This document shows, piece by piece, positions 1 to 10,428 of a stretch of 64,000 bases of DNA. Below the pieces are notes generated by a model. It saw only the letters and a program-made list of their open reading frames with translations, ran no database searches and was not told the origin of the DNA. The stretch's first letter is position 1, and each line of letters begins with the position of its first letter. The stretch covers positions 1 to 64,000 of the forward strand of contig NZ_BDAU01000001.1 of NCBI RefSeq assembly GCF_001612615.1, in the 5' to 3' direction. The stretch comes from Nocardia amikacinitolerans NBRC 108937. Lineage in GTDB: Bacteria > Actinomycetota > Actinomycetes > Mycobacteriales > Mycobacteriaceae. The position numbers and the translations under genes are program-made.

Positions 1-429
1 GCAACCGGAGTCCGGAACCCCCGGCCGGAGTCTCCGGTTGAGATTCTCGCCGAGCCCGGAGGCTCGGCGCTGCGCCGCGCTCGAGGCGGTAGACGGCGGT
101 GTCGTAGTTGAGATTCTCGCCGAGCCCGGAGGCTCGGCGCTGCGACGCCGGGTAGGGCGGGGTCGGCCAGCCAGTCCGTTGAGATTCTCGCCGAGCCCGG
201 AGGCTCGGCGCTGCAGCTGCCGAAGCCGCGCCGCGGGCGCCCGAAGGGGTTGAGATTCTCGCCGAGCCCGGAGGCTCGGCGCTGCCGCCCGCCTTCCGCC
301 GCCGCGATGCTGACCGCACAGGTTGAGATTCTCGCCGAGCCCGGAGGCTCGGCGCTGCAGTCGTCACGCCCGGTGCGCTTCGACCGGCCGAAGTTGAGAT
401 TCTCGCCGAGCCCGGAGGCTCGGCGCTGC
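1..429 (-). CRISPR. CRISPR array 1 (type I-C), leader-proximal end; continues past the left edge
   Basis: Six identical 37-nt repeats start at 37, 107, 178, 249, 322 and 393. They are separated by spacers of 33, 34, 34, 36 and 34 nt, and an incomplete unit fills 1-36. Each repeat holds a 9-bp stem (repeat positions 12-20 with 25-33) closed by a 4-nt loop. Read on the minus strand, 11 nt follow the stem, which is the expected length of the 5' handle left by Cas5c. The minus strand is taken as sense because the conserved leader lies on the right (430-573), next to cas2, and matches the leader of array 2. The repeats differ from those of array 2 at four bases, all inside the stem. Confidence 0.97.
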
Positions 430-573
430 CCTGGATGACCTGCACAGTTCTTCACACGCTCCGGTTTTGGTGTGTGAAGCGGCGTTGTCGGGAAACTGTT
501 CGCCCTTGTCGGCCCTGCGGAACCCTCCAGGGATTTCGGTCGCGCCTAGGGTTCCGAAGCGATGCAGCACTGC
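430..573 (-). promoter_or_regulatory. CRISPR leader 1
   Basis: This stretch lies between the last repeat of array 1 and the end of cas2 and has no gene. The first 15 nt (430-444, cctggatgacctgca) match the leader of array 2 at 14 of 15 positions. A second conserved block at 518-558 also matches leader 2 and starts exactly 89 nt after the repeat in both. It contains an inverted repeat, GGAACCCT...AGGGTTCC. A further 7-bp inverted repeat, TTCACAC (451-457) with GTGTGAA (472-478), is seen only here. By family knowledge the leader drives array transcription and guides spacer integration; which box does what is inference. Confidence 0.8.
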
Positions 574-1877
<1,304 letters not shown>

Positions 1878-1881
<4 letters not shown>

Positions 1882-2513
1882 GGGCAGTCTCCCGGGGCTC
1901 GCGGTGCGAACAGATCGACAGCGCGCTGAGGGCGGGTTTCTGGAACGCAGCCGGGCCGCAGTGAACAGCGAACGCAGCGTCGATCATTGACCGGTATGGG
2001 CACAGCGCTGCCGAGGATGCCTCGACGTAGATCCTCGACCGCGGACAGTACGGCCTGTTGCAGCTTGTCATCGACGAGCACAAGGTGGTGTTTTCGGTCG
2101 CGGCCTGCGAATACCTCGCCGTAAGGCACGCTTTCGTCGAATATCTCCCGCAGGCACAGCACTTGTGCGGCTACCTGCAGATCCGCAGGGCCGCCCGGCC
2201 TGTAGCTGCCCGACTTGTGTTCCACAGGTACCGGTCCCTCGGCAGTCCAGTGCACGGTGTCACAAATTCCATGGATTCCGAGGCGGGCGCTGTGCACGGG
2301 CAGCGACCGCCAGATCCGGGCGCCGCGGCGACCGGTCAGCACACCGCCTCGGTCGACGGCTTCGTGCGCCAAGTCGCCGCGAACAGTGTCGAGGTTGGAC
2401 TCGAAATACGATTCCTGCCAAATGAGTACCGCTTGCCGAGGACAGTAGGCGTGATGTTCCAGTGCCGAGATCGGCACGCTCCACCGGTCCTCGGCTGCGG
2501 ACTCGACACACAT
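1878..2513 (-). CDS. cas4: Cas4 exonuclease (type I-C adaptation)
   Basis: A 211-aa RecB-type nuclease with the four Cas4 Fe-S cysteines: Cys24 in AYCPRQ, and Cys180, Cys183 and Cys189 in CVRC-N5-C near the C-terminus. VEHKSG is the core nuclease motif (Glu and Lys). Cas4 trims prespacers and selects those with a PAM for Cas1-Cas2. The start MCVESAAEDRW is preferred because it begins 1 nt after the cas7 stop; a longer frame would run about 50 nt into cas7. It overlaps cas1 by 4 nt. Confidence 0.95.
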
Positions 2514-2514
2514 C

Positions 2515-3450
2515 TCAGGCGAAGACCTGGTGATAGGTGATCCCTGCGGGGAGGTCGTCGGCATCGACGCTGACGGTGTAATCGCTGAACCGTCGAGGGC
2601 TGCGGTCTTCGTCGTCGCGCTGATGCGCGGGCGCGGCCTGTACGCGTTCGAGGAGTTTGTGGGCTGGGGCGTTGCCGAAGGCGTTGTCGTGGCTGAAGAC
2701 GTGCAGTCCTCGGGCGGTCATGCGGCCGCGGGCGGCGGAGGCGTCGTGGTCGAACATCATCTCCATCACCTGATACAGCAGTTCGAAGTCCTTGGTGTCG
2801 ACACCGGTTTGGATGCCGCGGGCGGCGGAGTAGCTGATCTCGACCCGATACAGGGCATAGGGCACTGTCCACTTCGAACCCATCTCGGTGCTCTCGCCGT
2901 TATCGATGTCTTCCTGGCGAGTTTGGGTGACGCGAGTGATGGCGTGCTCTGTGGGAGTGATCGGATCGATCGAACGGGCCATCCCGAATTGCAGGGGTCC
3001 GCGGATCGCTCCGAGCGCGTTGGTTTCGCCGGTGGAAAGCACCGCGCCGAACAACCGGATGTCGGCGTAACGGTCGCACAACCAGGCCCTGGCCGCTTGG
3101 GCTTGTTCGAGTGTCAGTTTCGCCTTCGCCTTGCCGCTCTTCTTGGTGTCTTTGTCGCGTTCGACGCCGGTCGCCGACAACGATTCGACCAACCGGGTGT
3201 TGAGCGCATGTCCGGCCTCGACGAAGATGCCGTAGCGAGGGTGTCCTGCAGCGGCTAGGGCCAGACCGTCGCGGAACTTCCGTTTGATCGCGACATCGGT
3301 GACCAAGCCGTGGCCGGTGTAGAGGTCGGTGCGGGGCTGGTTGCCGGCATCGGGGTCGCCGTTGGGGTTGCCGTCGGTGACGTCGAAGAAGAAGACCATG
3401 TCGTGGCGCACGGTGGGGTCGAGGTGCGCGCGAATGCCTGCGGTTGTCAT
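2515..3450 (-). CDS. cas7c: Cas7c (Csd2), Cascade backbone subunit
   Basis: This 311-aa protein has the N-terminal Csd2 pattern DMVFFFDVTDGNPNGDPDAG, the conserved start of Cas7 RRM folds, and later SKWTVPYALYRVEI and LHVFSHDNAFGNAPA. Cas7c coats the crRNA spacer as a helical filament in the type I-C Cascade complex. It lies 33 bp downstream of cas8c and 1 bp upstream of cas4, with AGGA 9 nt before its ATG. Length and gene order (5-8c-7-4-1-2) match canonical type I-C loci. Confidence 0.96.
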   Translation of the reverse strand: MTTAGIRAHLDPTVRHDMVFFFDVTDGNPNGDPDAGNQPRTDLYTGHGLVTDVAIKRKFRDGLALAAAGHPRYGIFVEAGHALNTRLVESLSATGVERDKDTKKSGKAKAKLTLEQAQAARAWLCDRYADIRLFGAVLSTGETNALGAIRGPLQFGMARSIDPITPTEHAITRVTQTRQEDIDNGESTEMGSKWTVPYALYRVEISYSAARGIQTGVDTKDFELLYQVMEMMFDHDASAARGRMTARGLHVFSHDNAFGNAPAHKLLERVQAAPAHQRDDEDRSPRRFSDYTVSVDADDLPAGITYHQVFA

Positions 3451-3483
3451 TGATGGTGGTCCTGTCTGGGAAGGGGCGGTGGA

Positions 3484-3942
3484 TCAGTTCTGCTCGCCGC
3501 GCGCGGTGCGCTTGGCGCGAGCAGCAGCGATGTCGTGGGCGAGCTGGTGGTGGTAGCCGAGGATGAACTGCTCCTGCTGGCGCAGTGTGTTACGCATCGG
3601 CGCCCCGCCGTGGTGGTCGAGCAGCTCATACAGTGCGGTCAGCCGTGGAGTGTGTGCGCTCCCGGCGGCGCTGTTGCGGCGACGCAGTTTGGTGATCCAT
3701 GCGGTGGCCTGTTTGCGCCCTTGGACGAGCACAGGGCGGGGAGTATCGATAGCCCGCCGCAGGAATCGGTCACCGAAGGTGGAATTCACTTCCCGCCGCA
3801 CGTCATCGTCGGCGGGCTCGCCTTCCTGCGGTGCCGAGGATTTCGGTGTCGGCCGATGCGCGTCGCGTTGTGTCGATTCCAAGGCAGCGAACAACCGTCC
3901 CGCGACGTAGGCGGGTTCTGTGCAGGTCTCATCCAGTGACAT
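3484..3942 (-). CDS. Candidate internally translated Cas11c small subunit within cas8c
   Basis: Type I-C systems have no separate small-subunit gene; Cas11c is known to be translated from an internal start in cas8c. Here codon 469 of cas8c is an ATG (MSLDETCTEP) preceded by a purine-rich AAGGAG, 12 nt upstream. It would give a 152-residue, mostly helical protein ending at the Cas8c stop. The presence of a Shine-Dalgarno sequence inside a coding frame is the direct evidence; the spacing is slightly long, so the exact start is inference. Confidence 0.5.
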   Translation of the reverse strand: MSLDETCTEPAYVAGRLFAALESTQRDAHRPTPKSSAPQEGEPADDDVRREVNSTFGDRFLRRAIDTPRPVLVQGRKQATAWITKLRRRNSAAGSAHTPRLTALYELLDHHGGAPMRNTLRQQEQFILGYHHQLAHDIAAARAKRTARGEQN

Positions 3943-5346
3943 CGGGATCGTGATCTCCTTGTCCGGGTGGCTATTTCGAGTCAGTGCCAGTCGGGCCAAC
4001 GCGGCGCGCCGGTCATCGATGCGGCCGTCGTTGCGTACTCGATGGATCAGGTGGGCGCGCAGCGAGGTCGGCATTGGGCGCGCTAGGACCGCGACCTGCA
4101 GGAGCTGGTGGACGACGTTGTCGGGTCGGTCGGCGTTCTTCGCGCCGAACGGCCGGTATCCGCTGGTTTTGTGGTCCCATCGACCGAGCGCTGCGGCTAG
4201 CCCTGGCACACCGTGTATCCATCTGCCCGCAGGGATTTCGGTGCCCTTGGCCAAGGAGTACGGCACGGTGTGGCGTGGTGTGTTCTTGTGGTCGGCGAAC
4301 CAGGCCAGGATGTTGGAGTCGTGACTGACTTCCTCGCCGTCACGCGTCGCTAGTGCGATGTCGATGAACTCTCGGACCATGATCCGAGCGACGTTGCCGC
4401 CCACCGCAAGCCAGCAGAACCGGCCCTTCAACCGCTGGGCGGGTTGTCCGCGATGCACCGTCGTGAACAATTGCTCGACTTCGTCTGGGTTGGGGTCGAG
4501 CACGAGGTCGAGGTGGTCGAGTTCATCGGTGCCGGTCACCCACCACGCCAGCCGCGTGTTCTGGCCGGGAAAGGTGACGCTGTGCCGAGAGGACAGGACC
4601 GAGGTCAACCCCGCCATGAGGTCATCAGCGCAGCCCAAGCAGACCGGGATATGGGTGAGCTGTTCGGACAAGTCGTAGCCGAACACCCGCTCGTTGACGC
4701 TGACCAACGCCGCGTCGTTGCTGGCGCCGGGCACCAGCGATGCCGGTACTTTCACAGGGATCGTGTTGGCCAGTGCAGATTCCTGCCCGCATATCATGCA
4801 CAACCCGACACTGCCGCTGCCCTTGCGTTCACCGACCTGCTCGCGCCAGAACTGCCCGACGCTGAGGCTTTCGTGGACGTAGCGGCCGTCGACGGCGATC
4901 ACCACCCCGTCCTTGGCCCGCACACCTTCCGGTCGCGAAACGGAGTCGAGGACACCGGACCGGTACACCCGTATCAGCACATGCGGCGTTCGATCCTTCT
5001 CGACGGGAACCGCTGCCGCCCAACGTTCGATCAATCCGACGAACGCCGCATGACATTGGGCGACCCGCGCTGGGTTGCTGTCCTCATCAGACCAACCCAG
5101 TACGTACTGGATGTCATCAGCGCCCAGGTTCGGCGAAACCCCTACCGTTCGAGTGGACGCCGGCACCACATGCACGATGCCGCGCTTGGGCCGTTCCGGG
5201 TCCGGCGTCGACGTCAGCTCGGCGGTGAACCCTCCCTCGTGGCCGGTGCGCACATCCAATTTCCACCGGAACTCTCGCTCACGATGAAAACCCGGCACGC
5301 CCTCGGAACGCTCGCGCGCGTACGCGGTCAACCGCTCCAACAGCAT
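3484..5346 (-). CDS. cas8c: Cas8c (Csd1), Cascade large subunit
   Basis: A 620-aa protein that starts with MLLERLTAYARE and shows Csd1-type blocks such as VGLCMICG (a CxxC), FPGQNTRLAWWVTG, ILAWFADHKNTPRHTVPY and YELLDHHGGAPMR near the end. Cas8c recognises the PAM and anchors the 5' handle. The ATG directly abuts the cas5c stop (5347-5349) with no gap, so the two are probably coupled. The C-terminal 150 residues are helical and probably also made separately as Cas11c (see 3484-3942). The length is typical for the family. Confidence 0.95.
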   Translation of the reverse strand: MLLERLTAYARERSEGVPGFHREREFRWKLDVRTGHEGGFTAELTSTPDPERPKRGIVHVVPASTRTVGVSPNLGADDIQYVLGWSDEDSNPARVAQCHAAFVGLIERWAAAVPVEKDRTPHVLIRVYRSGVLDSVSRPEGVRAKDGVVIAVDGRYVHESLSVGQFWREQVGERKGSGSVGLCMICGQESALANTIPVKVPASLVPGASNDAALVSVNERVFGYDLSEQLTHIPVCLGCADDLMAGLTSVLSSRHSVTFPGQNTRLAWWVTGTDELDHLDLVLDPNPDEVEQLFTTVHRGQPAQRLKGRFCWLAVGGNVARIMVREFIDIALATRDGEEVSHDSNILAWFADHKNTPRHTVPYSLAKGTEIPAGRWIHGVPGLAAALGRWDHKTSGYRPFGAKNADRPDNVVHQLLQVAVLARPMPTSLRAHLIHRVRNDGRIDDRRAALARLALTRNSHPDKEITIPMSLDETCTEPAYVAGRLFAALESTQRDAHRPTPKSSAPQEGEPADDDVRREVNSTFGDRFLRRAIDTPRPVLVQGRKQATAWITKLRRRNSAAGSAHTPRLTALYELLDHHGGAPMRNTLRQQEQFILGYHHQLAHDIAAARAKRTARGEQN

Positions 5347-5979
5347 TCACATCACCCCGAGCTCGTCGGCGCCGATACCGAACCGCGGCACCTGCAGCAC
5401 ACCGTTTTCCAGGCGCGCACGAAACCAACTCGAGCGCCTCGGCGTAGTCGAGTAGTCGATGCTGTGCAACATCACTCCCAGGTCGGCCGACATCGCAATC
5501 GGCTCGGAGTCGTCAGGGTCGGAGAACGCCGCCGGGAACTCCCGGGTGCCCAAGAACGGCTGGCTGAAGCACTGCCCCTTACTGACGCGGCGCCGCAACT
5601 GATCCCGATAAGCGGCTATCTGCTTGTCCGCGTGCGGGAGAAGGTCGATCTGGGCATGGATTCGGTACGCGACGTCCTTCAGGCACACCGCGTTGCGCTG
5701 GACCCGATGCGCGACCGTGTCGACAGTTCGCACACCAGCCGCCGCCTCCGACAGTGACACCAGATCCGAAGTCTCGTTACGGCGCAGCGTGAAGGTCTTC
5801 ACCGGCCTCAAGACCTCGATGCTGGTGATCCGGTACACGAACTCCGGCTTCCAATAGATCGCCGTCAACACCCCGATAGCTGCCGTCGGCGTCATCACCG
5901 AATAGGTCAGCCGCTCAGCCGACAAACCCGGCCGCGTGAACAACGCACCCGGGCCCCACACCTGAACCACCAGACTCAC
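5347..5979 (-). CDS. cas5c: Cas5c (Cas5d), crRNA-processing endoribonuclease
   Basis: The 210-aa protein begins VSLVVQVWGPGALFTRPGLSAER, the glycine-rich Cas5 opening, and includes the Cas5d-type block AIGVLTAIYWKPEF. In type I-C, Cas5c replaces Cas6: it cuts the repeat RNA at the 3' base of the stem and stays on the handle. The 11 nt after the stem in both arrays fit this. The start is a GTG preceded by AAAGGGGTGGGGT. It is the first gene of the cas5-8-7-4-1-2 block, with a 569-bp gap to cas3 upstream. Confidence 0.93.
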   Translation of the reverse strand: MSLVVQVWGPGALFTRPGLSAERLTYSVMTPTAAIGVLTAIYWKPEFVYRITSIEVLRPVKTFTLRRNETSDLVSLSEAAAGVRTVDTVAHRVQRNAVCLKDVAYRIHAQIDLLPHADKQIAAYRDQLRRRVSKGQCFSQPFLGTREFPAAFSDPDDSEPIAMSADLGVMLHSIDYSTTPRRSSWFRARLENGVLQVPRFGIGADELGVM

Positions 5980-6548
5980 ACCCCACCCCTTTCAATACTG
6001 TTTCCGCACAGATAATTACGAACAAGGCAACCGATCCCTCGCACGCATCGTGCACCACCCCACCGACAAGTTCAGTCGACCTACGGCGACACTGCGGCCA
6101 GACTCGGTCGCGCGCGCCATCCTCAGGACGAGCCTGGCACCCAGCGGTGACTCATTGATCGAAATGACGGCGCAGCCAAGTGAATAGCCAGTCCGCGATG
6201 ATCTTCGCCGCGACAATCTGTCCAACCCGCTCCCACAGGCGAGGCCCTTCACCTCGTCGCTCACCGTCGGACCGATCCCGTTCAGGCTGGCGCATCGCGA
6301 TCCCTTCGTTAGAGCCGACCTGCCTAACGCTACATCGGACGCCACATCAGCACCGCAAAATCGGATGCCGAATCTCGCTGTGCAACAGAAACTTTCAGAA
6401 CCGGTCGGTCGAGTTTCGGCACCGACTAGACGGCGAACGCCGGACGCCTCGGCGTCCGGCGTTCATGCTCTGGCAGATCGGCACTAACCTTGAGATTCCC
6501 GCCCGGTTTTTCCGAGCGCTGCGGATTGCCGCGAGGCGGCAGCCCTGG
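5980..6548. other. Gap between cas3 and cas5c; AT-rich promoter region plus hairpin
   Basis: No protein-coding gene is recognisable in this 569-bp stretch. One open frame of 109 codons on the minus strand (6016-6345) shows no family features or strong ribosome site. The segment just upstream of cas5c (about 5990-6030) is noticeably AT-rich for this genome (for example cagataattacgaac) and may hold a promoter for the cas5-8-7-4-1-2 block. A strong hairpin lies at 6435-6464. This spacing suggests cas3 and the rest may be separate transcription units. Confidence 0.4.
6435..6464 (-). terminator. Hairpin terminator candidate after cas3
   Basis: A perfect 14-bp inverted repeat, gaacgccggacgcc (6435-6448) and its complement (6451-6464), begins 85 bp past the cas3 stop. 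There is no U-tract, as is common for actinobacterial terminators. It is symmetric, so it could act on either strand. Confidence 0.55.
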
Positions 6549-8831
6549 TCAGAATACTGTGGTGAGATCGGCCTCATCGAGTCCGAGGCCGCGCGCTGTG
6601 GTGTTGTCCCACTCGTAGGTGCCGCGCCACCGCCCGAGGTCGCCGGTGACCGGTTGGATCAACGCAGCGATATCGGCGCGCCGGGCGAGATCCCCGCGCA
6701 GCTGCACAATCCATGGCTGTAGCGCCCGCAAGGCCTTCCCGGCCTCGACCGTGCCCGCGGCGAGCTCGCCGGTCAGCCGATCGACGTGCTCGGAGTTCGT
6801 CGCGTCGGCGACCACCACGGGGACCGTGTCCTCGTCGATCATCCGGAACGCCTTCTTCCGGTCACGCGCAGCGCTTCGTGCCGCATCGACAAGAGGCCCG
6901 TCAGCGACGGCACGGAAATCCAGTTCTTCGCGGTGCTTTTGGATCAGCTGCCCCACCGGGGTCCGGGTGTAGCTGCGTGTGCGGCGATCGAGGCCAAGAT
7001 CCTGATACAACTCCTCGTAGTATCGGGCCAGCGCCAGTTGGTCATCCAACTTCGCGCCGTCGGGCCCGAAGTGACGAACTGTCAGCCCGCACGCCTGCGC
7101 ATACTCAGCGGGTCGGTGTCCATCGGCCGGATCGAAGACTACCACCAAGCCCTCCTCGCGTTCACCGTGGCGATTCGCGCGCCCCGCTGCCTGCTGCAAC
7201 GAGTCCGCAGGCGCCAAGGCCCGCCACACCACTGGGAAGCTCAAGTCCACACCGGCCTCAATCAACTGAGTCGACACCAACACCGTTGGCAACCCGGCCG
7301 CCAATCGAGCCTGCACCGTCGCTAACACCGCGCGCCGATGCTGCGGACACATCCGTGTCGACAAATGCCACACGTCCTCACGCCCCTGCGCTACCAACCG
7401 GTACAGCACGCGGGCGTCGGCGACCGCGTTGACCACCACCATCAGCTGCGGCACCACCGCCACCTCATCGGCGATCTCCTGCCACGACAGCTTCGGGTTC
7501 AACCGCCACTCATAACGAACCCGGCGGGCACTGTCGAACAACGGTTGCGGCTCCGCGATCACCTCGGTGATCCGAACCTGATCCCGCGTCGCCGAATCCT
7601 GCCACACCGACAACGCCTGGAACTGTGGCTGCGTCGCCGAGGTCAACAACACCGTCGTACCGAAATCCTCAGCCAGCGTCCGCAACCCACTCAGAATAGG
7701 CAACAGCAACCGCGGCGGAAGCGCTTGAACCTCATCCAGAATCACCACCGCACCAGCCAGCCGATGAACCTTGCGAACTTGCGAAGGCCGCCGCCCGAAC
7801 AGCGACTCGAACAACTGCACCGTCGTCGTCACCACGAACGGCGCATCCCAGTTCTCCGCAGCCAACCGCGACCACCGATTGTCGCGACCTCCCTCTTCCT
7901 CACCCTCGTCGAAGCGGACGCCCGAATGATGCTCCAGCACCATGGGATTCGTCTCATCGTCCAGCAGGCGCCGGTACACCTGCGCGTTCTGCTCGGTGAT
8001 CGTCACAAACGGCACCGCCACAATCACACGCGATTTCCCCCACTTCGCGGCATGACGCAACCCGAATATCCCCTGCGCGAACGTCTTACCCAAACCGGTC
8101 GGCGCCGCGAGCCGAAACAAACCAGGCGCTTCCTCCGCAGCCGCCACCGCCGCCTGATACACCGCCGACCGCAACCGGCCAATACCATCGCCCTGACCCT
8201 CACCGAGCATCGCCGCACGCCGCCGCTCGAACCGCCGCACCAAAGCACCCATATCGGCTGCCGCGGCGACCTGCGGACCCGACAGCCCCCGCCGATGAGC
8301 CGCTGTATCCAGATGATCGGCATCAACCAACGCCGAAAACACCAGACGCAGCCTCATCTCCTCCACCAACTTCTCCCGCACACCAGACCACCGCGTCGGA
8401 AACAACCCGCGCCCCAGCCTCACCCCCGACGCCTCCGGCACCTGCTGGAAAAACCTGGCGAGCACTTCACCGTCATTCACACCGTCGGGGTCCAACCACA
8501 CCTGCTCCAACACCGCCGGACTCACCATTCCACCGTGGTGACCCAGCACCGCCAACGCAGCCAAACCCGCGACCCCACGCAGCGCCCGCGCTCCAACCTC
8601 CTTGTGCGGCACCCCCACCCGCCCCACGGTGGCCTCCACCTCGATCAACCGACGCTGCCAAACACACCCCGCCTTGCCCGCATCGTGAAACAACCCCAAC
8701 ACATACGCCAACTCCCCCGCCCCGAACACCGCCGCAAACCGCCCCGCCCACAACGCCGTCGACCGAGAATGCTCATCCAAACCATGACGAACACCCGACA
8801 CTTCACTACGGCTATGCGCCCACAAAGTCAC
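6549..8831 (-). CDS. cas3: Cas3 HD nuclease-helicase
   Basis: A 760-aa protein with an N-terminal HD nuclease domain (His21, His49-Asp50 in LFHDAGK, GHHGG at 97-101, Asp172-His173 in DADH). An SF2 helicase follows, with Walker A APTGLGKT at 243-250, DEVQ at 366-369, SAT in LLTSATQ and motif VI QQAAGRANRHG. Cas3 is recruited by target-bound Cascade and unwinds and degrades the DNA. The GTG start has no Shine-Dalgarno sequence; instead TAGTTT sits 6 nt upstream, a -10 hexamer at the position expected for a leaderless message. Only 36 bp separate it from the degenerate end repeat of array 2. All catalytic motifs are present. Confidence 0.96.
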   Translation of the reverse strand: MTLWAHSRSEVSGVRHGLDEHSRSTALWAGRFAAVFGAGELAYVLGLFHDAGKAGCVWQRRLIEVEATVGRVGVPHKEVGARALRGVAGLAALAVLGHHGGMVSPAVLEQVWLDPDGVNDGEVLARFFQQVPEASGVRLGRGLFPTRWSGVREKLVEEMRLRLVFSALVDADHLDTAAHRRGLSGPQVAAAADMGALVRRFERRRAAMLGEGQGDGIGRLRSAVYQAAVAAAEEAPGLFRLAAPTGLGKTFAQGIFGLRHAAKWGKSRVIVAVPFVTITEQNAQVYRRLLDDETNPMVLEHHSGVRFDEGEEEGGRDNRWSRLAAENWDAPFVVTTTVQLFESLFGRRPSQVRKVHRLAGAVVILDEVQALPPRLLLPILSGLRTLAEDFGTTVLLTSATQPQFQALSVWQDSATRDQVRITEVIAEPQPLFDSARRVRYEWRLNPKLSWQEIADEVAVVPQLMVVVNAVADARVLYRLVAQGREDVWHLSTRMCPQHRRAVLATVQARLAAGLPTVLVSTQLIEAGVDLSFPVVWRALAPADSLQQAAGRANRHGEREEGLVVVFDPADGHRPAEYAQACGLTVRHFGPDGAKLDDQLALARYYEELYQDLGLDRRTRSYTRTPVGQLIQKHREELDFRAVADGPLVDAARSAARDRKKAFRMIDEDTVPVVVADATNSEHVDRLTGELAAGTVEAGKALRALQPWIVQLRGDLARRADIAALIQPVTGDLGRWRGTYEWDNTTARGLGLDEADLTTVF

Positions 8832-8867
8832 CCAAACAAACTAACCCGACCCAATCCCCGAAGCGCC

Positions 8868-8904
8868 TCCAATAGCCACGCCGAACCCGAAGGTCCAGCG
8901 ATGG
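8868..8904 (-). repeat. Degenerate terminal CRISPR repeat of array 2
   Basis: Aligned with the array 2 repeat, repeat positions 12-37 are kept with about six changes, while the first eleven positions (the handle) are lost. It is followed by a 35-nt spacer-sized interval and then the first intact repeat at 8940. Decay at this end, opposite the conserved leader, marks it as the old, leader-distal end and supports minus-strand orientation. Confidence 0.75.
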
Positions 8905-8939
8905 CCGGAGCCAGCTGAGACATGCACACTCATCAAGTC

Positions 8940-10428
8940 GTTGAGATTCTCGCCGGACCCGGAGGTCCGGCGCTGCCGGTCGACCCCAGAGCGAGAGCAC
9001 AGTCGGAAGATGTTGAGATTCTCGCGGGACCCGGAGGTCCGGCGCTGCCCGTCGCCGCGGCGGCGCCTACGACTGCCGCCGACATGTTGAGATTCTCGCC
9101 GGACCCGGAGGTCCGGCGCTGCCAATCAGCGCGGGTCGAATGTCGTTGTTGTTCATAGGTTGAGATTCTCGCCGGACCCGGAGGTCCGGCGCTGCGCGCG
9201 CCCAGTACGGCAGGCGCATCGTGTGGACGGTTGAGATTCTCGCCGGACCCGGAGGTCCGGCGCTGCTAGTCCGCTTCGACCAAAAGCTCCGGCACATCCG
9301 GGGACGTTGAGATTCTCGCCGGACCCGGAGGTCCGGCGCTGCCCTCGCCCCGGAGCACCGCCTACCCACTCGGGGTGGGTGTTGAGATTCTCGCCGGACC
9401 CGGAGGTCCGGCGCTGCGAGAAGCAGCGCGCGGGCATCTTCGGCACGGCCAAGTTGAGATTCTCGCCGGACCCGGAGGTCCGGCGCTGCTCGGCCAGCTG
9501 CTCCAACATGCAGCCCAGCGCGGCGTTGAGATTCTCGCCGGACCCGGAGGTTCGGCGCTGCCGGGGCCGCCCGCCGAGGGCAACGGGATACGGCACGTGT
9601 TGAGATTCTCGCCGGACCCGGAGGTCCGGCGCTGCAAGTCTTCATGCTGATCATCAACGGCGCCCGCCCGAGTTGAGATTCTCGCCGGACCCGGAGGTCC
9701 GGCGCTGCGAGTAGCCGGACAGGTCGACATCGCGGCGCAGCGCGTTGAGATTCTCGCCGGACCCGGAGGTCCGGCGCTGCGTCATCGCCGACGCACGCGG
9801 TCGTCGACGTGTTGCCGTTGAGATTCTCGCCGGACCCGGAGGTCCGGCGCTGCGTCGGCGATGCCACGCAGCCCGCGAGCGACCGCCAGGTTGAGATTCT
9901 CGCCGGACCCGGAGGTCCGGCGCTGCTGGCGGGAGCAGACCGCGACCAAACAGGCCGCGCCGTTGAGATTCTCGCCGGACCCGGAGGTCCGGCGCTGCAG
10001 GCGACGGCCGCCCGCATCGGCCGTCGCTGGCGGTGTTGAGATTCTCGCCGGACCCGGAGGGCCGGCGCTGCGTCCGCCTGGCGATGCTGCCCGGCCAGTC
10101 CCCGTTGAGATTCTCGCCGGACCCGGAGGTCCGGCGCTGCTATGTACCTGCATAGGCATCACGGAAGAAAGTTCCGGTTGAGATTCTCGCCGGACCCGGA
10201 GGTCCGGCGCTGCCGCCTGCCGGTGGCCCGACGACGGCGACCGGTTCGTTGAGATTCTCGCCGGACCCGGAGGTCCGGCGCTGCGCATGCGCGCCCTCTA
10301 CTTGGACCGCGACGTGCAGTTGAGATTCTCGCCGGACCCGGAGGTCCGGCGCTGCGAGCGGGCGTTGTGGCCGCCAGTGCTGTTCGAACTGGTTGAGATT
10401 CTCGCCGGACCCGGAGGTCCGGCGCTGC
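8940..10428 (-). CRISPR. CRISPR array 2 (type I-C), 21 repeats
   Basis: Twenty-one 37-nt repeats start at 8940, 9012, 9086, 9159, 9230, 9306, 9381, 9453, 9525, 9599, 9672, 9744, 9817, 9890, 9962, 10035, 10104, 10177, 10248, 10319 and 10392, with 20 spacers of 32-39 nt. Eighteen copies are identical. The copies at 9012, 9525 and 10035 each have one base change in the hairpin stem. The leader is on the right, so the array is transcribed leftward toward cas3. A degenerate repeat ends it at 8868. The repeat has the same architecture as array 1 but a different stem sequence. Confidence 0.99.

Noticed and set aside
6016..6345. 109-codon minus-strand frame between cas3 and cas5c
   Set aside because: No ribosome site, no family features and atypical composition; left as possible but unsupported.
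7338..8918. 526-codon plus-strand open frame opposite cas3
   Set aside because: Its translation is Pro/Arg/His-rich low-complexity, typical of the antisense of a high-GC gene; cas3 on the other strand has every catalytic motif.
9067..10288. Open frames of 90-316 codons through array 2
   Set aside because: They arise because the repeat unit plus spacer often keeps frame; the repeated peptide is just the translated repeat.
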